A DNA stretch of 64,000 bases from Clostridium aceticum (GCF_001042715.1 NZ_CP009687.1:3587418-3651417), one strand, 5' to 3'; positions 24,195-33,557 are shown, counted from the stretch's first letter. Notes: generated from the letters alone by a model not told the origin. Numbers and translations: made by a program.

Positions 24195-25264
24195 CCCTTA
24201 TTTTCTTTTATTTTTTCAGATTTTTTACCTTGTCCAGGATGTTCCTCAAATACTGGATGTTCTTTTTTCTTAATCACAGTCCCTTTTTCTTCTTGATCAT
24301 TCGTGTAGTGGTTTAATTTTTGCTGTTCTTTTTGTACCGCTGGAGGGACTTTTTCTTCTTTTTTACTGCCGGGATGTTGGTCAAAGATTGGATGTTCCTT
24401 GACTTTTCCACCTTGTTTCTCATTCTGTTTTTCTTCCTGTTTTTTATTTTGTTTTTTATCTTGTTCTTCATCTTGATTTTGAAGCTGTATTAATTCTTTA
24501 ACTTTCATCTCTTTAACTTTTATCTCTTTAACTTTCTTTTCCTCTGTTGTATCTACATCAATTTTATCATTCTTATATTCTTTTAAATTTTGATAAACTT
24601 GCAATTTTCCCACAGAAGTTTTTTCTTCTCGTGCTGTCATTAATAAATCTTCAGTAGCTTCTATTGTAATGACTTCTATCTTTTCTCCTTGCTTTAATGC
24701 CTCCAGTTCTACTTCTTCTTTTGTAGCCTCAATCATTTTTCGGAACTTTTCTGTCTCAATTTCCTCTTCCTGTAAAAAGACAGTTGCTATTAGCACATAG
24801 TTCTCCTGTTCCTTTAAAACGTATCCTTTTTCTCTCAGTTCCCGTAATAACAGTTGAAAAGCTTCTTGAAAAGGCTTTTTCTCTAGGGCATCTAAAGATA
24901 ATGTCTCTGCCTCTTTATTCACAGCAATAGCCTTCAAAACCTGATTTTTATTATTTACTTCCAATTGTATACTGGGGTTTATATCAATAGTAACTACCGC
25001 CATTAACTGATTGGCTGTATTCCAAGACTTAAGTCCATAGACAGAGGTTATGATCAAAAGAAGAACAGCCGCTGCTACCAAAGAAAAAGTGCGAAGGGTT
25101 TGATTTTTATGAAGAACAATTTCCTTTTCATAAAATTCAATTTCCATGCCTTCTTGTATATTTTTTCTTTTTTGTATTTCGTAAAAACTGCATTGCTCTG
25201 TCATAACAACCATTGTTTCTTCTCTAAGTTCCATAACACAACCTTTATGTTGCATCCACTTCAC
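24176..25264 (-). CDS. rsgI: Anti-sigma-I factor RsgI-like, with HPG repeat tail
   Basis: 362 residues as drawn; the true start may be the internal Met of MELREETMVV, near residue 11. N-terminal RsgI domain (about 5-55) binds SigI. One membrane segment (about 60-77), then the conserved juxtamembrane block VTIDINPSIQLEVNNKNQVL, whose Asn-Pro is where RsgI proteins are reported to self-cleave. The long outside tail is Lys/Glu/Gln-rich and repeats KEHPxFxxHPG twice (EHPIFDQHPG, EHPVFEEHPG). No carbohydrate-binding module is recognised. It overlaps sigI by 20 nt. Confidence 0.9.
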   Translation of the reverse strand: MKWMQHKGCVMELREETMVVMTEQCSFYEIQKRKNIQEGMEIEFYEKEIVLHKNQTLRTFSLVAAAVLLLIITSVYGLKSWNTANQLMAVVTIDINPSIQLEVNNKNQVLKAIAVNKEAETLSLDALEKKPFQEAFQLLLRELREKGYVLKEQENYVLIATVFLQEEEIETEKFRKMIEATKEEVELEALKQGEKIEVITIEATEDLLMTAREEKTSVGKLQVYQNLKEYKNDKIDVDTTEEKKVKEIKVKEMKVKELIQLQNQDEEQDKKQNKKQEEKQNEKQGGKVKEHPIFDQHPGSKKEEKVPPAVQKEQQKLNHYTNDQEEKGTVIKKKEHPVFEEHPGQGKKSEKIKENKGKNSRE

Positions 25265-25985
25265 TCCCTTCCTCTATAGAAAGATAATGTTTAAGGGTAT
25301 CCAAATTGCTCTCTAATATAAATATCACTGCAATAATAAATTTTCTATTTCTTTGGATGACTTTCTTTGATACTTCTAAGTTTTTTACTATTTGTGTTAT
25401 AGGTAAATTTTGTGTCCGAATAAACTTTTCCCTTAACAGTTGATTTTCATAAACATATCTTCCTATCTTGATGGCAGTGTTTTTCGTATCTCCGTGTTTA
25501 GGAGCACTTTTAATTAAATCCTCTAAAGAAACACCGAAGTCTTTCATTCTCTCTACTAATGTGGCCATATCAATTTTTAATTCGATTTGACTTTCGAAAC
25601 CTTCCTCTATAGCCGCATCCTCTTGAATTTCTTCCCTATTTTCATTTAAAAGTTGTACTGTCTTTATCCTTTGAGAAGCTTTATACTCCCTTCTCCATTG
25701 ATCGATCACTCTGCTTTTCATAACAAGGGATGCAAAAGACAAAAAATTTCCCTTTTTTTCATCATACTTATCTATAGCTTCATTAAAAGCTATTAATCCA
25801 ATACTAAAAACATCATCATTTTCTAACTCTATGTATTTATGTAATTGATTGCTGAGGGATTTTGTAATGAAGGGAATATACTCCTGAATTAACTGTTCCT
25901 TCAAGGCTATGTCCCCCTGCTGAATACTTTTCACCCGTTCCTCAATCGTCTTTTTCTTTTTGAATAAATGGAGAAATTTCGCCAC
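25245..25985 (-). CDS. sigI: RNA polymerase sigma factor SigI
   Basis: 246 residues. Sigma-70 region 2 (about 15-95: EQLIQEYIPFITKSLSNQLH, FSIGLIAFNEAIDKYDEKKG, FASLVMKSRVIDQWRREYKA) and a SigI-type C-terminal domain with KVIQRNRKFIIAVIFIL. SigI controls heat or envelope-stress genes in Bacillus and polysaccharide-sensing genes in clostridia. The downstream overlapping rsgI encodes its membrane inhibitor, so the pair is a transmembrane signalling unit. Confidence 0.94.
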   Translation of the reverse strand: MAKFLHLFKKKKTIEERVKSIQQGDIALKEQLIQEYIPFITKSLSNQLHKYIELENDDVFSIGLIAFNEAIDKYDEKKGNFLSFASLVMKSRVIDQWRREYKASQRIKTVQLLNENREEIQEDAAIEEGFESQIELKIDMATLVERMKDFGVSLEDLIKSAPKHGDTKNTAIKIGRYVYENQLLREKFIRTQNLPITQIVKNLEVSKKVIQRNRKFIIAVIFILESNLDTLKHYLSIEEGSEVDAT

Positions 25986-26410
25986 TGCCTCACCTCCTCT
26001 TTAAAGTATACGAAAAAAAACAAGTTTTTCCGTTACGAAACAATAAAATCTATACATAAGTATACCACAAAGGAGTTCTCCTTTTTTTGCACCACTTTTT
26101 TCCTTTTTAGGTCTATATGCTTCTCTTTCCATTGAACCTTGAATTCTATTTCCTTAGTATCTTTAGCTTGATTTTTTTAACGATATAAATCCTTTCCTCT
26201 AAACCTTATATCTTATAACGAAACATGGTCTACTTATAAGCAACTTGGATTGTGCAATTATTTCCATAGAATCATGAAAATTAAAAGACTCTCTTACAGA
26301 GAGGATCATTGTGAGAAATCGAAACATAAAAGCAGTCTTTACTGTTAAGGTAAAGACTGCCTTTATGTTTCATGTGAAAAGTTTGAAATGGAATTTATTT
26401 AAAAAAGCAA
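25986..26410. other. Intergenic region upstream of sigI
   Basis: 425 bp. It must hold the sigI promoter, which I cannot define with confidence, and a terminator at 26321-26371 belonging to the upstream antiporter. Otherwise AT-rich with no supported ORF. Confidence 0.45.
26321..26371 (-). terminator. Hairpin terminator of antiporter cassette 1
   Basis: Long stem GAAACATAAA-(A)-GCAGTCTTTA / TAAAGACTGC-(C)-TTTATGTTTC with a 9-base loop. The tail is only weakly T-rich on -. Confidence 0.65.
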
Positions 26411-27574
26411 TTATATTTCTCCTGTATTTTTAAGTGCTTGTTTAAGCATCAGAGGACCTACTATTTCAAAAAATATCACACCGGTTAATAAAATCCCAGT
26501 AATAATCCCCCCTGAAGCAGGTAGTTTCTGCTCAGCAATAATACTTAAACCAATGGCAACTCCCGCCTGGGGGGTTAATGCCATACCAATATTCTTTTTT
26601 ATTTGCATATCTAAAGATGTAAAGTTAGAGAAAATGAAGCTACCTCCTATTTTTCCTAATAATCTTCCTCCTATATATCCAATCCCTACAATTCCTACAC
26701 TACCTAAAATAGATAGATCTAGCTTAGCACCTGCAAGCGTTAAGAATAAAACAAATATAGGCAATTCAACTCTTTCTAGCGTAGAAGATAAAACAAGCTT
26801 CTTATTTGTAAGATTTACAATGGTAGCTCCCTTCACCATATTGATCAATAGAGCTGACAAATTAAAATGATTAGCAATGCCGATATTTAGTAAAATAAGT
26901 CCCAGTAAAAAAACTAAGAATTTATTATTGTTGGTCTTTTTCTTAATCATATAAGAGACAGCTAGTCCACCTAAAATTCCTAAAATAATGGCTAGACTAA
27001 TCTCAGTAATCAATAGTATGAATAGGGTAGTTCCTCCTATGTCTACATTTCCTATTCCTTGCAATATAGCTGTCACAATACCAAATACAAATATGCAAAT
27101 AAGATTATCAATAGCAACTAATGCCAGCAGGTTTTTAGTAAACTCCCCCTTTGTTTTATATTCCTTAACAATAGAAAACACACCAGAGGGAGACACTGTC
27201 ATAGCTAAGATGCCTAGCACAATCGCTAGCTGAAGCTGTAACCCTAGTAGATAAGTAAATAGAAATACTGAACAAAAAGTCACTAACTCATCTCCTAAAG
27301 ATACCAGCAATAATGTTTTGCCGAACTTTTTAAAAACTAATCGATGTAGTTCTGCACCAATGGATAGTGCCAATATTCCCAGTGCCAATTCATTTACAAA
27401 TTGCAGAGACTTTATGGTTTCTTTTGTAATAATATTTGTAAAAGATGGTCCTAGTAATAATCCAAATAAAATATATCCTGTGACAGAGGGTAAATTAATT
27501 TTTGATGCAGCTTTACCCCCGACCAAACCTATCAATAAAATAATACCTACATACAAGGGTGCGTTCATCATCAA
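26411..27574 (-). CDS. Cation:proton antiporter, CPA2 family (cassette 1)
   Basis: 387 residues, about twelve membrane segments. CPA2 hallmarks: INLPSVTGYILFGLLLGPSF near the start, ALGILALSIGAEL, and the crossed-helix region ALVAIDNLICIFVFG with the conserved Asp. No C-terminal TrkA-N domain. It exchanges Na+ or K+ for H+. Its start overlaps the stop of the upstream PII-like gene by 4 nt. A paralogue with the same partner lies at 32339 on the + strand. Confidence 0.87.
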   Translation of the reverse strand: MMMNAPLYVGIILLIGLVGGKAASKINLPSVTGYILFGLLLGPSFTNIITKETIKSLQFVNELALGILALSIGAELHRLVFKKFGKTLLLVSLGDELVTFCSVFLFTYLLGLQLQLAIVLGILAMTVSPSGVFSIVKEYKTKGEFTKNLLALVAIDNLICIFVFGIVTAILQGIGNVDIGGTTLFILLITEISLAIILGILGGLAVSYMIKKKTNNNKFLVFLLGLILLNIGIANHFNLSALLINMVKGATIVNLTNKKLVLSSTLERVELPIFVLFLTLAGAKLDLSILGSVGIVGIGYIGGRLLGKIGGSFIFSNFTSLDMQIKKNIGMALTPQAGVAIGLSIIAEQKLPASGGIITGILLTGVIFFEIVGPLMLKQALKNTGEI

Positions 27575-27918
27575 TCACCACACCCTTGAGATGTAATTCC
27601 TTTTACAAAACTCACTGGCACACAAAAAACAAATGCAGTATCTGCTTTTTGAATATCTCCTAAAGCTTTCTCTACAACTTTTACTGCCTTATCTCTTTCT
27701 TGCTGGCAATGAACAACTGTGAAGATGGTCTTACTATTATTTTTATTATCTTCTTCTAGATCTGCAAATTGTGCAAAAAAGGGAATATGATCCGCTATAA
27801 TATGACCCATACCAGCACTATCTATAACTGTCGCTCCCTTTAAACCTTCCTCCATAAATCCGTCTAAAATTTCTGTTAAGTACTCTATTTGATTCAAAAC
27901 AATTACAACTAGCTCCAA
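27571..27918 (-). CDS. PII-like regulatory protein (cassette 1)
   Basis: 115 residues, ferredoxin-like PII/CutA-type fold expected: MELVVIVLNQIEYLTEILDG (beta1-alpha1), GLKGATVIDSAGMGHIIAD (beta2 and T-loop region), KTIFTVVHCQQERDKAVKVV (beta3-alpha2). Overlaps the antiporter by 4 nt, so stoichiometric coupling is likely. By analogy with PII-like partners of transporters, it may bind a nucleotide and gate the antiporter; this is inference. Canonical PII uridylylation motifs are not seen. Confidence 0.75.
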   Translation of the reverse strand: MELVVIVLNQIEYLTEILDGFMEEGLKGATVIDSAGMGHIIADHIPFFAQFADLEEDNKNNSKTIFTVVHCQQERDKAVKVVEKALGDIQKADTAFVFCVPVSFVKGITSQGCGD

Positions 27919-27958
27919 ATTTTTTCCTCTCCTTTTATCTTGACTTTATTTTTACGGC

Positions 27959-27997
27959 AAAGCCCTCCTCTAAGCGTTAGCGCAGGTGGGGGTCTTT
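27959..27997 (-). promoter_or_regulatory. Leader hairpin in front of PII-like/antiporter cassette 1
   Basis: On - it reads AAAGACCCCCACCTGCGCTA then ACGCTTAGAGGAGGGCTTT: a nested stem closing on GCGCTAACGC. It lies 40 nt before the PII-like start, so it is in the 5' leader. No known riboswitch class recognised. Confidence 0.45.
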
Positions 27998-28215
27998 ACC
28001 TATTTTCAATAATTTACATCTGTCAGCTAGAATCACTGGATTTATATGAACAATTCTGGATAATCGTTCTTCGTATGAATATGAGATAATACAATCTAGT
28101 CAAGGTGAAACTCTTATATACAAGATTCCTTTCTATGTTTTTTTGATACTTCACTTACTATAGTATAACCTATCTATCCGCGACTTGGCAAATAACCCCT
28201 TTTCTATAATATAAA

Positions 28216-28266
28216 ACAGCCAGAAGATTTATGCTGGTTACTGCCTCACATAAATCCTCAGACTGC
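28216..28266 (-). terminator. Terminator of chemoreceptor gene
   Basis: Arms CAGCCAGAAGATTTATG and CATAAATCCTCAGACTG pair imperfectly around GCTGGTTACTGCCTCA. On - the structure follows the chemoreceptor stop and is trailed by TTTTAT. Confidence 0.65.
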
Positions 28267-28286
28267 TTTTTTAGGTGCGTTAAGCC

Positions 28287-30344
28287 TTAAATCCTAAACT
28301 TTAATACAAGCTGGTTTAATTCTTCTGCTAAATCCGCTAAGTTTTTGCTGGCATTTGCCACTTCCTGTACGGAAGCCGCCTGTTCTTCAGTAGCAGCTGA
28401 TACTTCTTCTGTGCTGGCGGCATTTTCTTCTGCAATAGCCGCCATACTTTGCATAACATCAATCACTTGATTTTTTGCTTCCTCCATTGCTTGACCTGAT
28501 TGATTAAGTACGGCTATAATCTCTTTTGTTTTCTCAATAGCCATAGCAATACCTTCAAATTTTTTCTCTGTCGCCACAACCCCCTCTGTTTGAGCTTGTG
28601 CCAATTTAGATACCTCCTGCATTGTATAAACAGCATTTTCTGTTTTACTTGTTAAGTCTGTAATGATGGATGTTATTTCTACAGTAAACTCTGTAGACTG
28701 TTCTGCTAGTTTTCTAATTTCCTCTGCCACCACCGCAAATCCTCGCCCTGATTCGCCTGCTCTTGCCGCCTCTATAGCAGCATTTAATGCCAAAAGATTT
28801 GTTTGTTCTGCAATACTTTGAATCATGTGACTAGCCTTGTCTATTTTTTCTGCACTCTGATTAGCATTTATGATCACTTGATGAATTTCTTCTGTCACTT
28901 TATTGTTAACCTCGGTTTTTTCTATGAGTTCTTTTAAAGTCCTAAAGCCTTCATCCTTTAGTGTCATCACTTTATCTGTAGATACATTTAACGCCTTCAT
29001 ACAATCCTGATTCTTTTCTATTAATCCCCCAATTTCTTCTACCTTTATAGCACCACTCTCCGTGTCTTGAGCCTGCTGACTACTGCTTTTAGCAACTTCT
29101 TCAATGGTTTTGGCTACCTCTTCTGCCATTTGGCCTGACTGTTGACTGGTAAGCGTTAAATGCTCAGAAGCAGTGGATAATGTTCCTCCCGTTTGCAGGA
29201 TTTTTTCTAGTGTAATTTTAAGGTTTTCTGTAATTTTTTGGAAGGCATTAGATAACTGTCCAATCTCATCTTTTCTAGCTAATAAGTGGGCAGGTAAGTT
29301 CTCACTTAAATTACCCTCTGCTATTTTTATTGCCTGCTCAGTTGCTAAACCGATAGGTACTACAATGGAATTAGCGATAAAAACACTTAGTGTTAAAATA
29401 ATCACAATTATAATTAAGCCCAATAACAGGATATATAGCATTAAATCTCTAGCCTGGCTATTTAAATCATTATGATCTGCAGTAGCTACAAGATACCAAT
29501 CCCACGGCTCAAAATACCTAAACACAGCAATTCTATCTATATCTTCATATGTATATTCAATAAGCCCATTTTTTTCACTCACTATTTGTTTGGCAAAGTC
29601 ATGGACTAAGAGATTCTCTCCCCTATTTGTTGGATGAAACAGTAGTTCTCCAGATGAATCCATAATATATACGTATCCTGAACTACCTAAAGAAACATTA
29701 CTGATAATCCCTTCAAAGATTGTATCCAGCTCTGGTACACCCACATACAACATACCTACTATGTTATTTGTTTGATCATAAAGCGGTTCATAGGCTGTAA
29801 CGTACCAATCTCCTAATACATTTGCCCTTCCATAATACCTCTCACCCTTTATAACACTTTGATAAACAGGAGAATCACTTTGAATGGCGGTGCCTACAGC
29901 TCTTTGTCCACTATCATGCCTAACGTTAGTACTAATTCTAACAAATTCATTGTTGTGTAGTATAAAAATAGTTGTCGTACCTTGCACCATTACATACATT
30001 TCATCAACAAATGTCTCATCTAAACTTAATAGCCTGTCTCCTGCATACATTTTGGGTAGCTTATATTCTCCTACATCAATATGTTCTTCATCTTGAACTC
30101 TTATTTTTCCTAAGTTATAAAGAAATTTTTCAGTGGTGTTTAATATACTGGTTGTTTGTTTGGTTAATAAATCATTTCTTTCATAGGAAACATTATAAGT
30201 AGATTCGATGGCTATATTCATCTTTTCTTCTACTTCTTTATACAGTGCGTTTTGAGATTTATTTACAGCTAAGGTTCCCAAGGTGCCTATGCACAATACT
30301 ACAATTACTAAATAGCTGATGATTAATTTCTTTTTTAATCTCAT
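28287..30344 (-). CDS. Methyl-accepting chemotaxis protein with extracellular Cache domain
   Basis: 685 residues. TM1 about 8-28; extracellular Cache domain about 35-300 ([50 protein letters not shown]); TM2 about 302-327; HAMP to about 380; MCP signalling domain with the hairpin tip [20 protein letters not shown] near 530 and adaptation helices on both sides. It senses a small external ligand and controls CheA. It is the only chemotaxis gene here and lies between two antiporter cassettes. GGGGGG precedes the ATG. Confidence 0.94.
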   Translation of the reverse strand: MRLKKKLIISYLVIVVLCIGTLGTLAVNKSQNALYKEVEEKMNIAIESTYNVSYERNDLLTKQTTSILNTTEKFLYNLGKIRVQDEEHIDVGEYKLPKMYAGDRLLSLDETFVDEMYVMVQGTTTIFILHNNEFVRISTNVRHDSGQRAVGTAIQSDSPVYQSVIKGERYYGRANVLGDWYVTAYEPLYDQTNNIVGMLYVGVPELDTIFEGIISNVSLGSSGYVYIMDSSGELLFHPTNRGENLLVHDFAKQIVSEKNGLIEYTYEDIDRIAVFRYFEPWDWYLVATADHNDLNSQARDLMLYILLLGLIIIVIILTLSVFIANSIVVPIGLATEQAIKIAEGNLSENLPAHLLARKDEIGQLSNAFQKITENLKITLEKILQTGGTLSTASEHLTLTSQQSGQMAEEVAKTIEEVAKSSSQQAQDTESGAIKVEEIGGLIEKNQDCMKALNVSTDKVMTLKDEGFRTLKELIEKTEVNNKVTEEIHQVIINANQSAEKIDKASHMIQSIAEQTNLLALNAAIEAARAGESGRGFAVVAEEIRKLAEQSTEFTVEITSIITDLTSKTENAVYTMQEVSKLAQAQTEGVVATEKKFEGIAMAIEKTKEIIAVLNQSGQAMEEAKNQVIDVMQSMAAIAEENAASTEEVSAATEEQAASVQEVANASKNLADLAEELNQLVLKFRI

Positions 30345-30535
30345 TTTTATCCCCCCTATTGAATGTAACCTACCAACCTTGATTTTTCTTCAGTCCAGAA
30401 CCCCACCCTTCTTACATTGTTAAATATTTATTAATTAAGTATACCATATTTTTACTAATTATATATAATGTATAGTTTAGTACAATACTATATTTTTTAC
30501 CTTTCAAAAGAATTTAAGCTTTGTTATGCAAGACT

Positions 30536-30633
30536 TTATTATTCTGGTGAAACTGAAGGATTTTGATTTATGGCACTAGTTACAATCCTGAGGATTTTTT
30601 TTCAATAACAATATCTTATTTTTAATAGAGCTT
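30536..30633 (+). repeat. Dispersed repeat family 4, copy b
   Basis: Shares with 21486-21575 the ordered blocks ACTGAAGGAT, CACTAGTTACAATCCTGAGG, TTTTTTTCAATA and AATAGAGCTTT. Noncoding and partly decayed. Confidence 0.45.
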
Positions 30634-30652
30634 TAAACAAAGTTTTCCTTAT

Positions 30653-30691
30653 AAAAAACTGCCAGTTGCTGTATGCAACTGGCAGTTTTTT
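30653..30691. terminator. Strong bidirectional terminator
   Basis: Perfect 17-bp stem AAAAAACTGCCAGTTGC / GCAACTGGCAGTTTTTT around TGTAT. On - it follows the secreted-protein gene. Confidence 0.88.
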
Positions 30692-30749
30692 ATATTTTAT
30701 GTTGGGGTATAAGATCCCCAATTTTAGGGGTTAGCATAGATATGCACTT

Positions 30750-31562
30750 CTACTTTTTAGCAATGCTAGTTACTATATCCTTTTCAACACGGATAATAAC
30801 ATTATCTCCAACCTTAACCTCCCTTAGATCCAAACTCTTCACTACTGAGAAAATCTTATCATTGCCATCTATACGTAATACTAGAATTGGATGATCATCT
30901 GTATATTTAGCAATCAGTCTTCCTTCATATTTTGTTGCTCCTTGATTCACTTTTATTTCTATGACGTCTGTTCCTCTTACCTTGATATCTGCCTTCATAT
31001 TCACCTTTATATCTTCCAGCAACTTTCTCTCACCATCTATTTCAATAATCGCCTCATCCTTTACATAGTAGAGGACTTCTTTATTATTATGCACCACCAC
31101 GATCTCTCTATTTTTATCACTTATAGACTTGATCACGACTTCCTTCATGGTTATAACTCTATTTCCTAGGTTTTCTGCGTAAATTTCTACTACAGTATTA
31201 TTTTTATCTAGTTTCAAAACTACTTCATCATTCTTTTGTAATTCTTGAAGGCTTCCGGTTTTTTCATCTATTTCTACCTTAACAGAATCAGCTATTAATA
31301 AGTAAATATAAGCCGTTCCTTCTTTTATAGCGATTCTTCTGGTTTGTACATCAATGCTTTCAATCGTTGTATGATATTGGTTATGAAGAACCTTATCGCT
31401 TTTTTCCTCTTTAACTTGCTCTTCTTGTAAAAATCTTTTTTGAATTCCCGGCGGCAATCCTCCCTTTTTTTCTAACCCAGGCGGTACAAATGCCCCAACA
31501 GTAGATGCGGTAAAGGTAAAGAACATTAGCAGTGCAACTAAACTTACATATTTTTTCTTCAT
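30750..31562 (-). CDS. Secreted protein of unknown function
   Basis: 270 residues. Signal peptide 1-24 (MKKKYVSLVALLMFFTFTAS, cleavage probably after VGA). The mature start reads FVPPGLEKKGGLPPGIQKRF, a doubled PPGxxKxG motif found at the mature N-terminus of various Gram-positive secreted proteins. The rest consists of beta-rich repeats of about 70 residues (IESIDVQTRRIAIKEG..., VVIKSISDKNREIVVVHNN..., EGRLIAKYTDDHPILVLRID...). Probably at the cell wall. Family and role not recognised. Confidence 0.7.
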   Translation of the reverse strand: MKKKYVSLVALLMFFTFTASTVGAFVPPGLEKKGGLPPGIQKRFLQEEQVKEEKSDKVLHNQYHTTIESIDVQTRRIAIKEGTAYIYLLIADSVKVEIDEKTGSLQELQKNDEVVLKLDKNNTVVEIYAENLGNRVITMKEVVIKSISDKNREIVVVHNNKEVLYYVKDEAIIEIDGERKLLEDIKVNMKADIKVRGTDVIEIKVNQGATKYEGRLIAKYTDDHPILVLRIDGNDKIFSVVKSLDLREVKVGDNVIIRVEKDIVTSIAKK

Positions 31563-31953
31563 TTCACTACCTCCTTAAATATTTTCTATTATATTGTTAC
31601 GAAAACAATCAAAGTTTTAGGGTATTCTATAGATAATTTTTGATAAGTTTTCATATTTTTCCATACGCCCTACATTTCTACACTTGATTATTAAGGGTGT
31701 AGCATCTATTATAGATAAACAACATCAGGACTTAATTTTGATAGCAATTAGAGTAAATATTCTTTTTAAAATATTATAGCTTTTAATAAAATTATTTAGG
31801 GACTTGGGGATTCTTTTGAAATTCTAAAATAATCTTTTCTAAAGAGGTTCCTATCCTAGATATAGAGGAATAAAGCTAATAATGAAAGTTGTGTAATATA
31901 AATACCAGGTATACAATCAAAGGTAAAATAAAATTGCTAGGAGGTGTTTTGAA
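31563..31953. other. Intergenic region upstream of PII-like/antiporter cassette 2
   Basis: 391 bp between divergent genes. A half copy of repeat family 1 lies at 31711-31742; the rest is AT-rich. Promoters for both neighbours must be here, but I cannot place them. Confidence 0.45.
31711..31742 (-). repeat. Dispersed repeat family 1, end fragment
   Basis: ATAGATAAACAACATCAGGA then CTTAATTTTGAT is nearly identical, as reverse complement, to one end of copy B (33846-33878). The core is missing. Confidence 0.6.
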
Positions 31954-32307
31954 GTGCATGCATTGTTTATTGTTTTAAACAAACCAGAGTATCTAGATGA
32001 GATCCTAACAGAGTTTGTGAATATTGGCATCAATGGAGCTACTATTATAGATAGTCAAGGTATGGCAAGTGCCCTGGTAGAAGGTCATCATAGTGATATT
32101 CCTATCATCGGCAGTTTAAGAAATCTTGTGGATAGTTCACGTCCTTATAACAAAACCATTTTTACTATCCTGAAGGATGATAAAATAGTGGACCAAGCCA
32201 TGGAAGCTGTTAATAAAATTGTAGGAGGCATGAATAGCAAAGGCACAGGAGTAATGTTTACTGTTCCTGTAGGTAAAATATTAGGTATAGAAAATTTAAA
32301 CAAATAA
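31954..32307 (+). CDS. PII-like regulatory protein (cassette 2)
   Basis: 117 residues starting at GTG with AGGAGG upstream. Same plan as the 115-residue protein of cassette 1: MHALFIVLNKPEYLDEILTE, GINGATIIDSQGMASALVE, NKTIFTILKDDKIVDQAMEA, ending FTVPVGKILGIENL. It lies 31 nt before a paralogous antiporter gene. Likely a nucleotide-binding or trimeric regulator of that antiporter, by analogy only. Confidence 0.75.
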   Translation: MHALFIVLNKPEYLDEILTEFVNIGINGATIIDSQGMASALVEGHHSDIPIIGSLRNLVDSSRPYNKTIFTILKDDKIVDQAMEAVNKIVGGMNSKGTGVMFTVPVGKILGIENLNK

Positions 32308-32338
32308 GCAGTATATCGTATTAAGGAGGCGCATTTTT

Positions 32339-33538
32339 TTGAATGTTTTAGTAAAAATAAGTATCGTATTATTGATGGGAATTTTGGGCGGAAGACTGGC
32401 TAAGGTCTTACATCTTCCTTATGTGACAGGTTATTTACTAGGAGGATTATTGATCGGTCCTTCCTTTACCAATGTCATTACAGACACGAATATCAAAGTT
32501 TTTTCTATTGTAAATGAAATAGCACTAGCTGCTATTGCCTTTAATATTGGCAGTGAATTTCTTATCGAAGAGCTCATGAAGGTGGGAAAAAAGATATTTA
32601 TTGTCACCTTAGCAGAGGTAGTTGGTGCTGTTACTATCGTATTTTTTACTAGTTATTTTTTATTGCATCAACCCTTTGAGTTGAGCATTATATTAGCTTC
32701 TATAGCTGCCGCTACTGCACCTGCTGCCACAATGATGATTATTAAGCAGTATAATACCAGTGGACCTTTAACCAAAACCATTCTACCAGTAGTAGCTATT
32801 GATGACGCCTTATGTGTCATGAGTTTTGGCATCGCTATGGCTCTAGCAAAAATTTCTTTTGGACAAGGAGAAACGTCTTTTTTAAAAATGATTACTTTAC
32901 CCTTTGTAGAAATTTTTGGCTCCCTCATCTTGGGATTTGCTATAGGCTTTATGTTGACATTTCTCGCAAATAAAACAAAGACTGAAGATGAACTATTAAC
33001 ATTTGTACTAGCTTTTATTTTAGCTGGAGGTGGTCTTGCCCGTGTACTTCATCTATCTCCTATACTAACATGCATGATGATTGGCGCCACACTTACCAAC
33101 CTTATGCAAAATCATAGAAAAGTTTTTCACATTATAGGAAAATTTACACCTCCCATCTATTTATTTTTCTTTACGCTAGCAGGAGCTAGCCTTCATCTTA
33201 ATAGTTTAGGAAAATTAGGCTTATTGGGAATAGGATACATTTTAGCGAGATCTATAGGAAAAATTTTCGGAGCAGGTTTAGGAGCAAAAGCAATGGGTTA
33301 TTCTAATGTTATTGTTAAAAATTTAGGGTTTAGTTTGTTACCTCAAGCTGGTGTAGCCATTGGTTTAGCTATGATCGCCAAACAGGAAGTGCCACAGATA
33401 GGTAATACCATAAGTACTGTTATCTTAGGAGGAGTTTTCGTATTTGAGTTAGTTGGTCCTATTATGGCAAAATTTGCTTTAAATAGAGCTGGAGAAATTC
33501 ATCAAATTACTGAAACTTCTCAAGAGGTTATAAGCTAA
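32339..33538 (+). CDS. Cation:proton antiporter, CPA2 family (cassette 2)
   Basis: 399 residues from a TTG start with AAGGAGG eleven nt upstream. About twelve membrane segments; LHLPYVTGYLLGGLLIGPSF and PVVAIDDALCVMSFGIAMAL, with an Asp-Asp pair at the crossed helices, mark CPA2. No cytoplasmic TrkA domain. Clearly paralogous to the cassette 1 antiporter but diverged (ID-Asn there, ID-Asp here), which may change ion stoichiometry or specificity. A strong terminator follows. Confidence 0.87.
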   Translation: MNVLVKISIVLLMGILGGRLAKVLHLPYVTGYLLGGLLIGPSFTNVITDTNIKVFSIVNEIALAAIAFNIGSEFLIEELMKVGKKIFIVTLAEVVGAVTIVFFTSYFLLHQPFELSIILASIAAATAPAATMMIIKQYNTSGPLTKTILPVVAIDDALCVMSFGIAMALAKISFGQGETSFLKMITLPFVEIFGSLILGFAIGFMLTFLANKTKTEDELLTFVLAFILAGGGLARVLHLSPILTCMMIGATLTNLMQNHRKVFHIIGKFTPPIYLFFFTLAGASLHLNSLGKLGLLGIGYILARSIGKIFGAGLGAKAMGYSNVIVKNLGFSLLPQAGVAIGLAMIAKQEVPQIGNTISTVILGGVFVFELVGPIMAKFALNRAGEIHQITETSQEVIS

Positions 33539-33557
33539 AAACTAAATTTTTAAATTT

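Larger units (their letters stand above)
27919..28286. other. Intergenic region between the chemoreceptor and PII-like cassette 1
   Basis: 368 bp. It contains a hairpin close to the PII-like gene (27959-27997), a terminator for the chemoreceptor gene (28216-28266), and about 200 bp in which I see nothing recognisable. Confidence 0.5.
30345..30749. other. Intergenic region between secreted protein and chemoreceptor
   Basis: 405 bp holding the chemoreceptor promoter region, a degenerate family 4 repeat (30536-30633) and a strong terminator (30653-30691). No supported ORF. Confidence 0.5.

Noticed and set aside
25986-26100. SigI-type autoregulated promoter
   Set aside because: A CGTA-like -10 is visible near 26008, but no convincing -35; not reported as a feature.
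26553-26870. Reading frame on + strand inside antiporter 1
   Set aside because: Antisense shadow of a well-supported membrane protein gene; no ribosome binding site.
27959-27997. Known riboswitch before PII-like gene
   Set aside because: Hairpin visible but no consensus of a known class could be matched by eye.
29173-29475. Reading frame on + strand inside the chemoreceptor gene
   Set aside because: Antisense shadow of the conserved HAMP/TM region.
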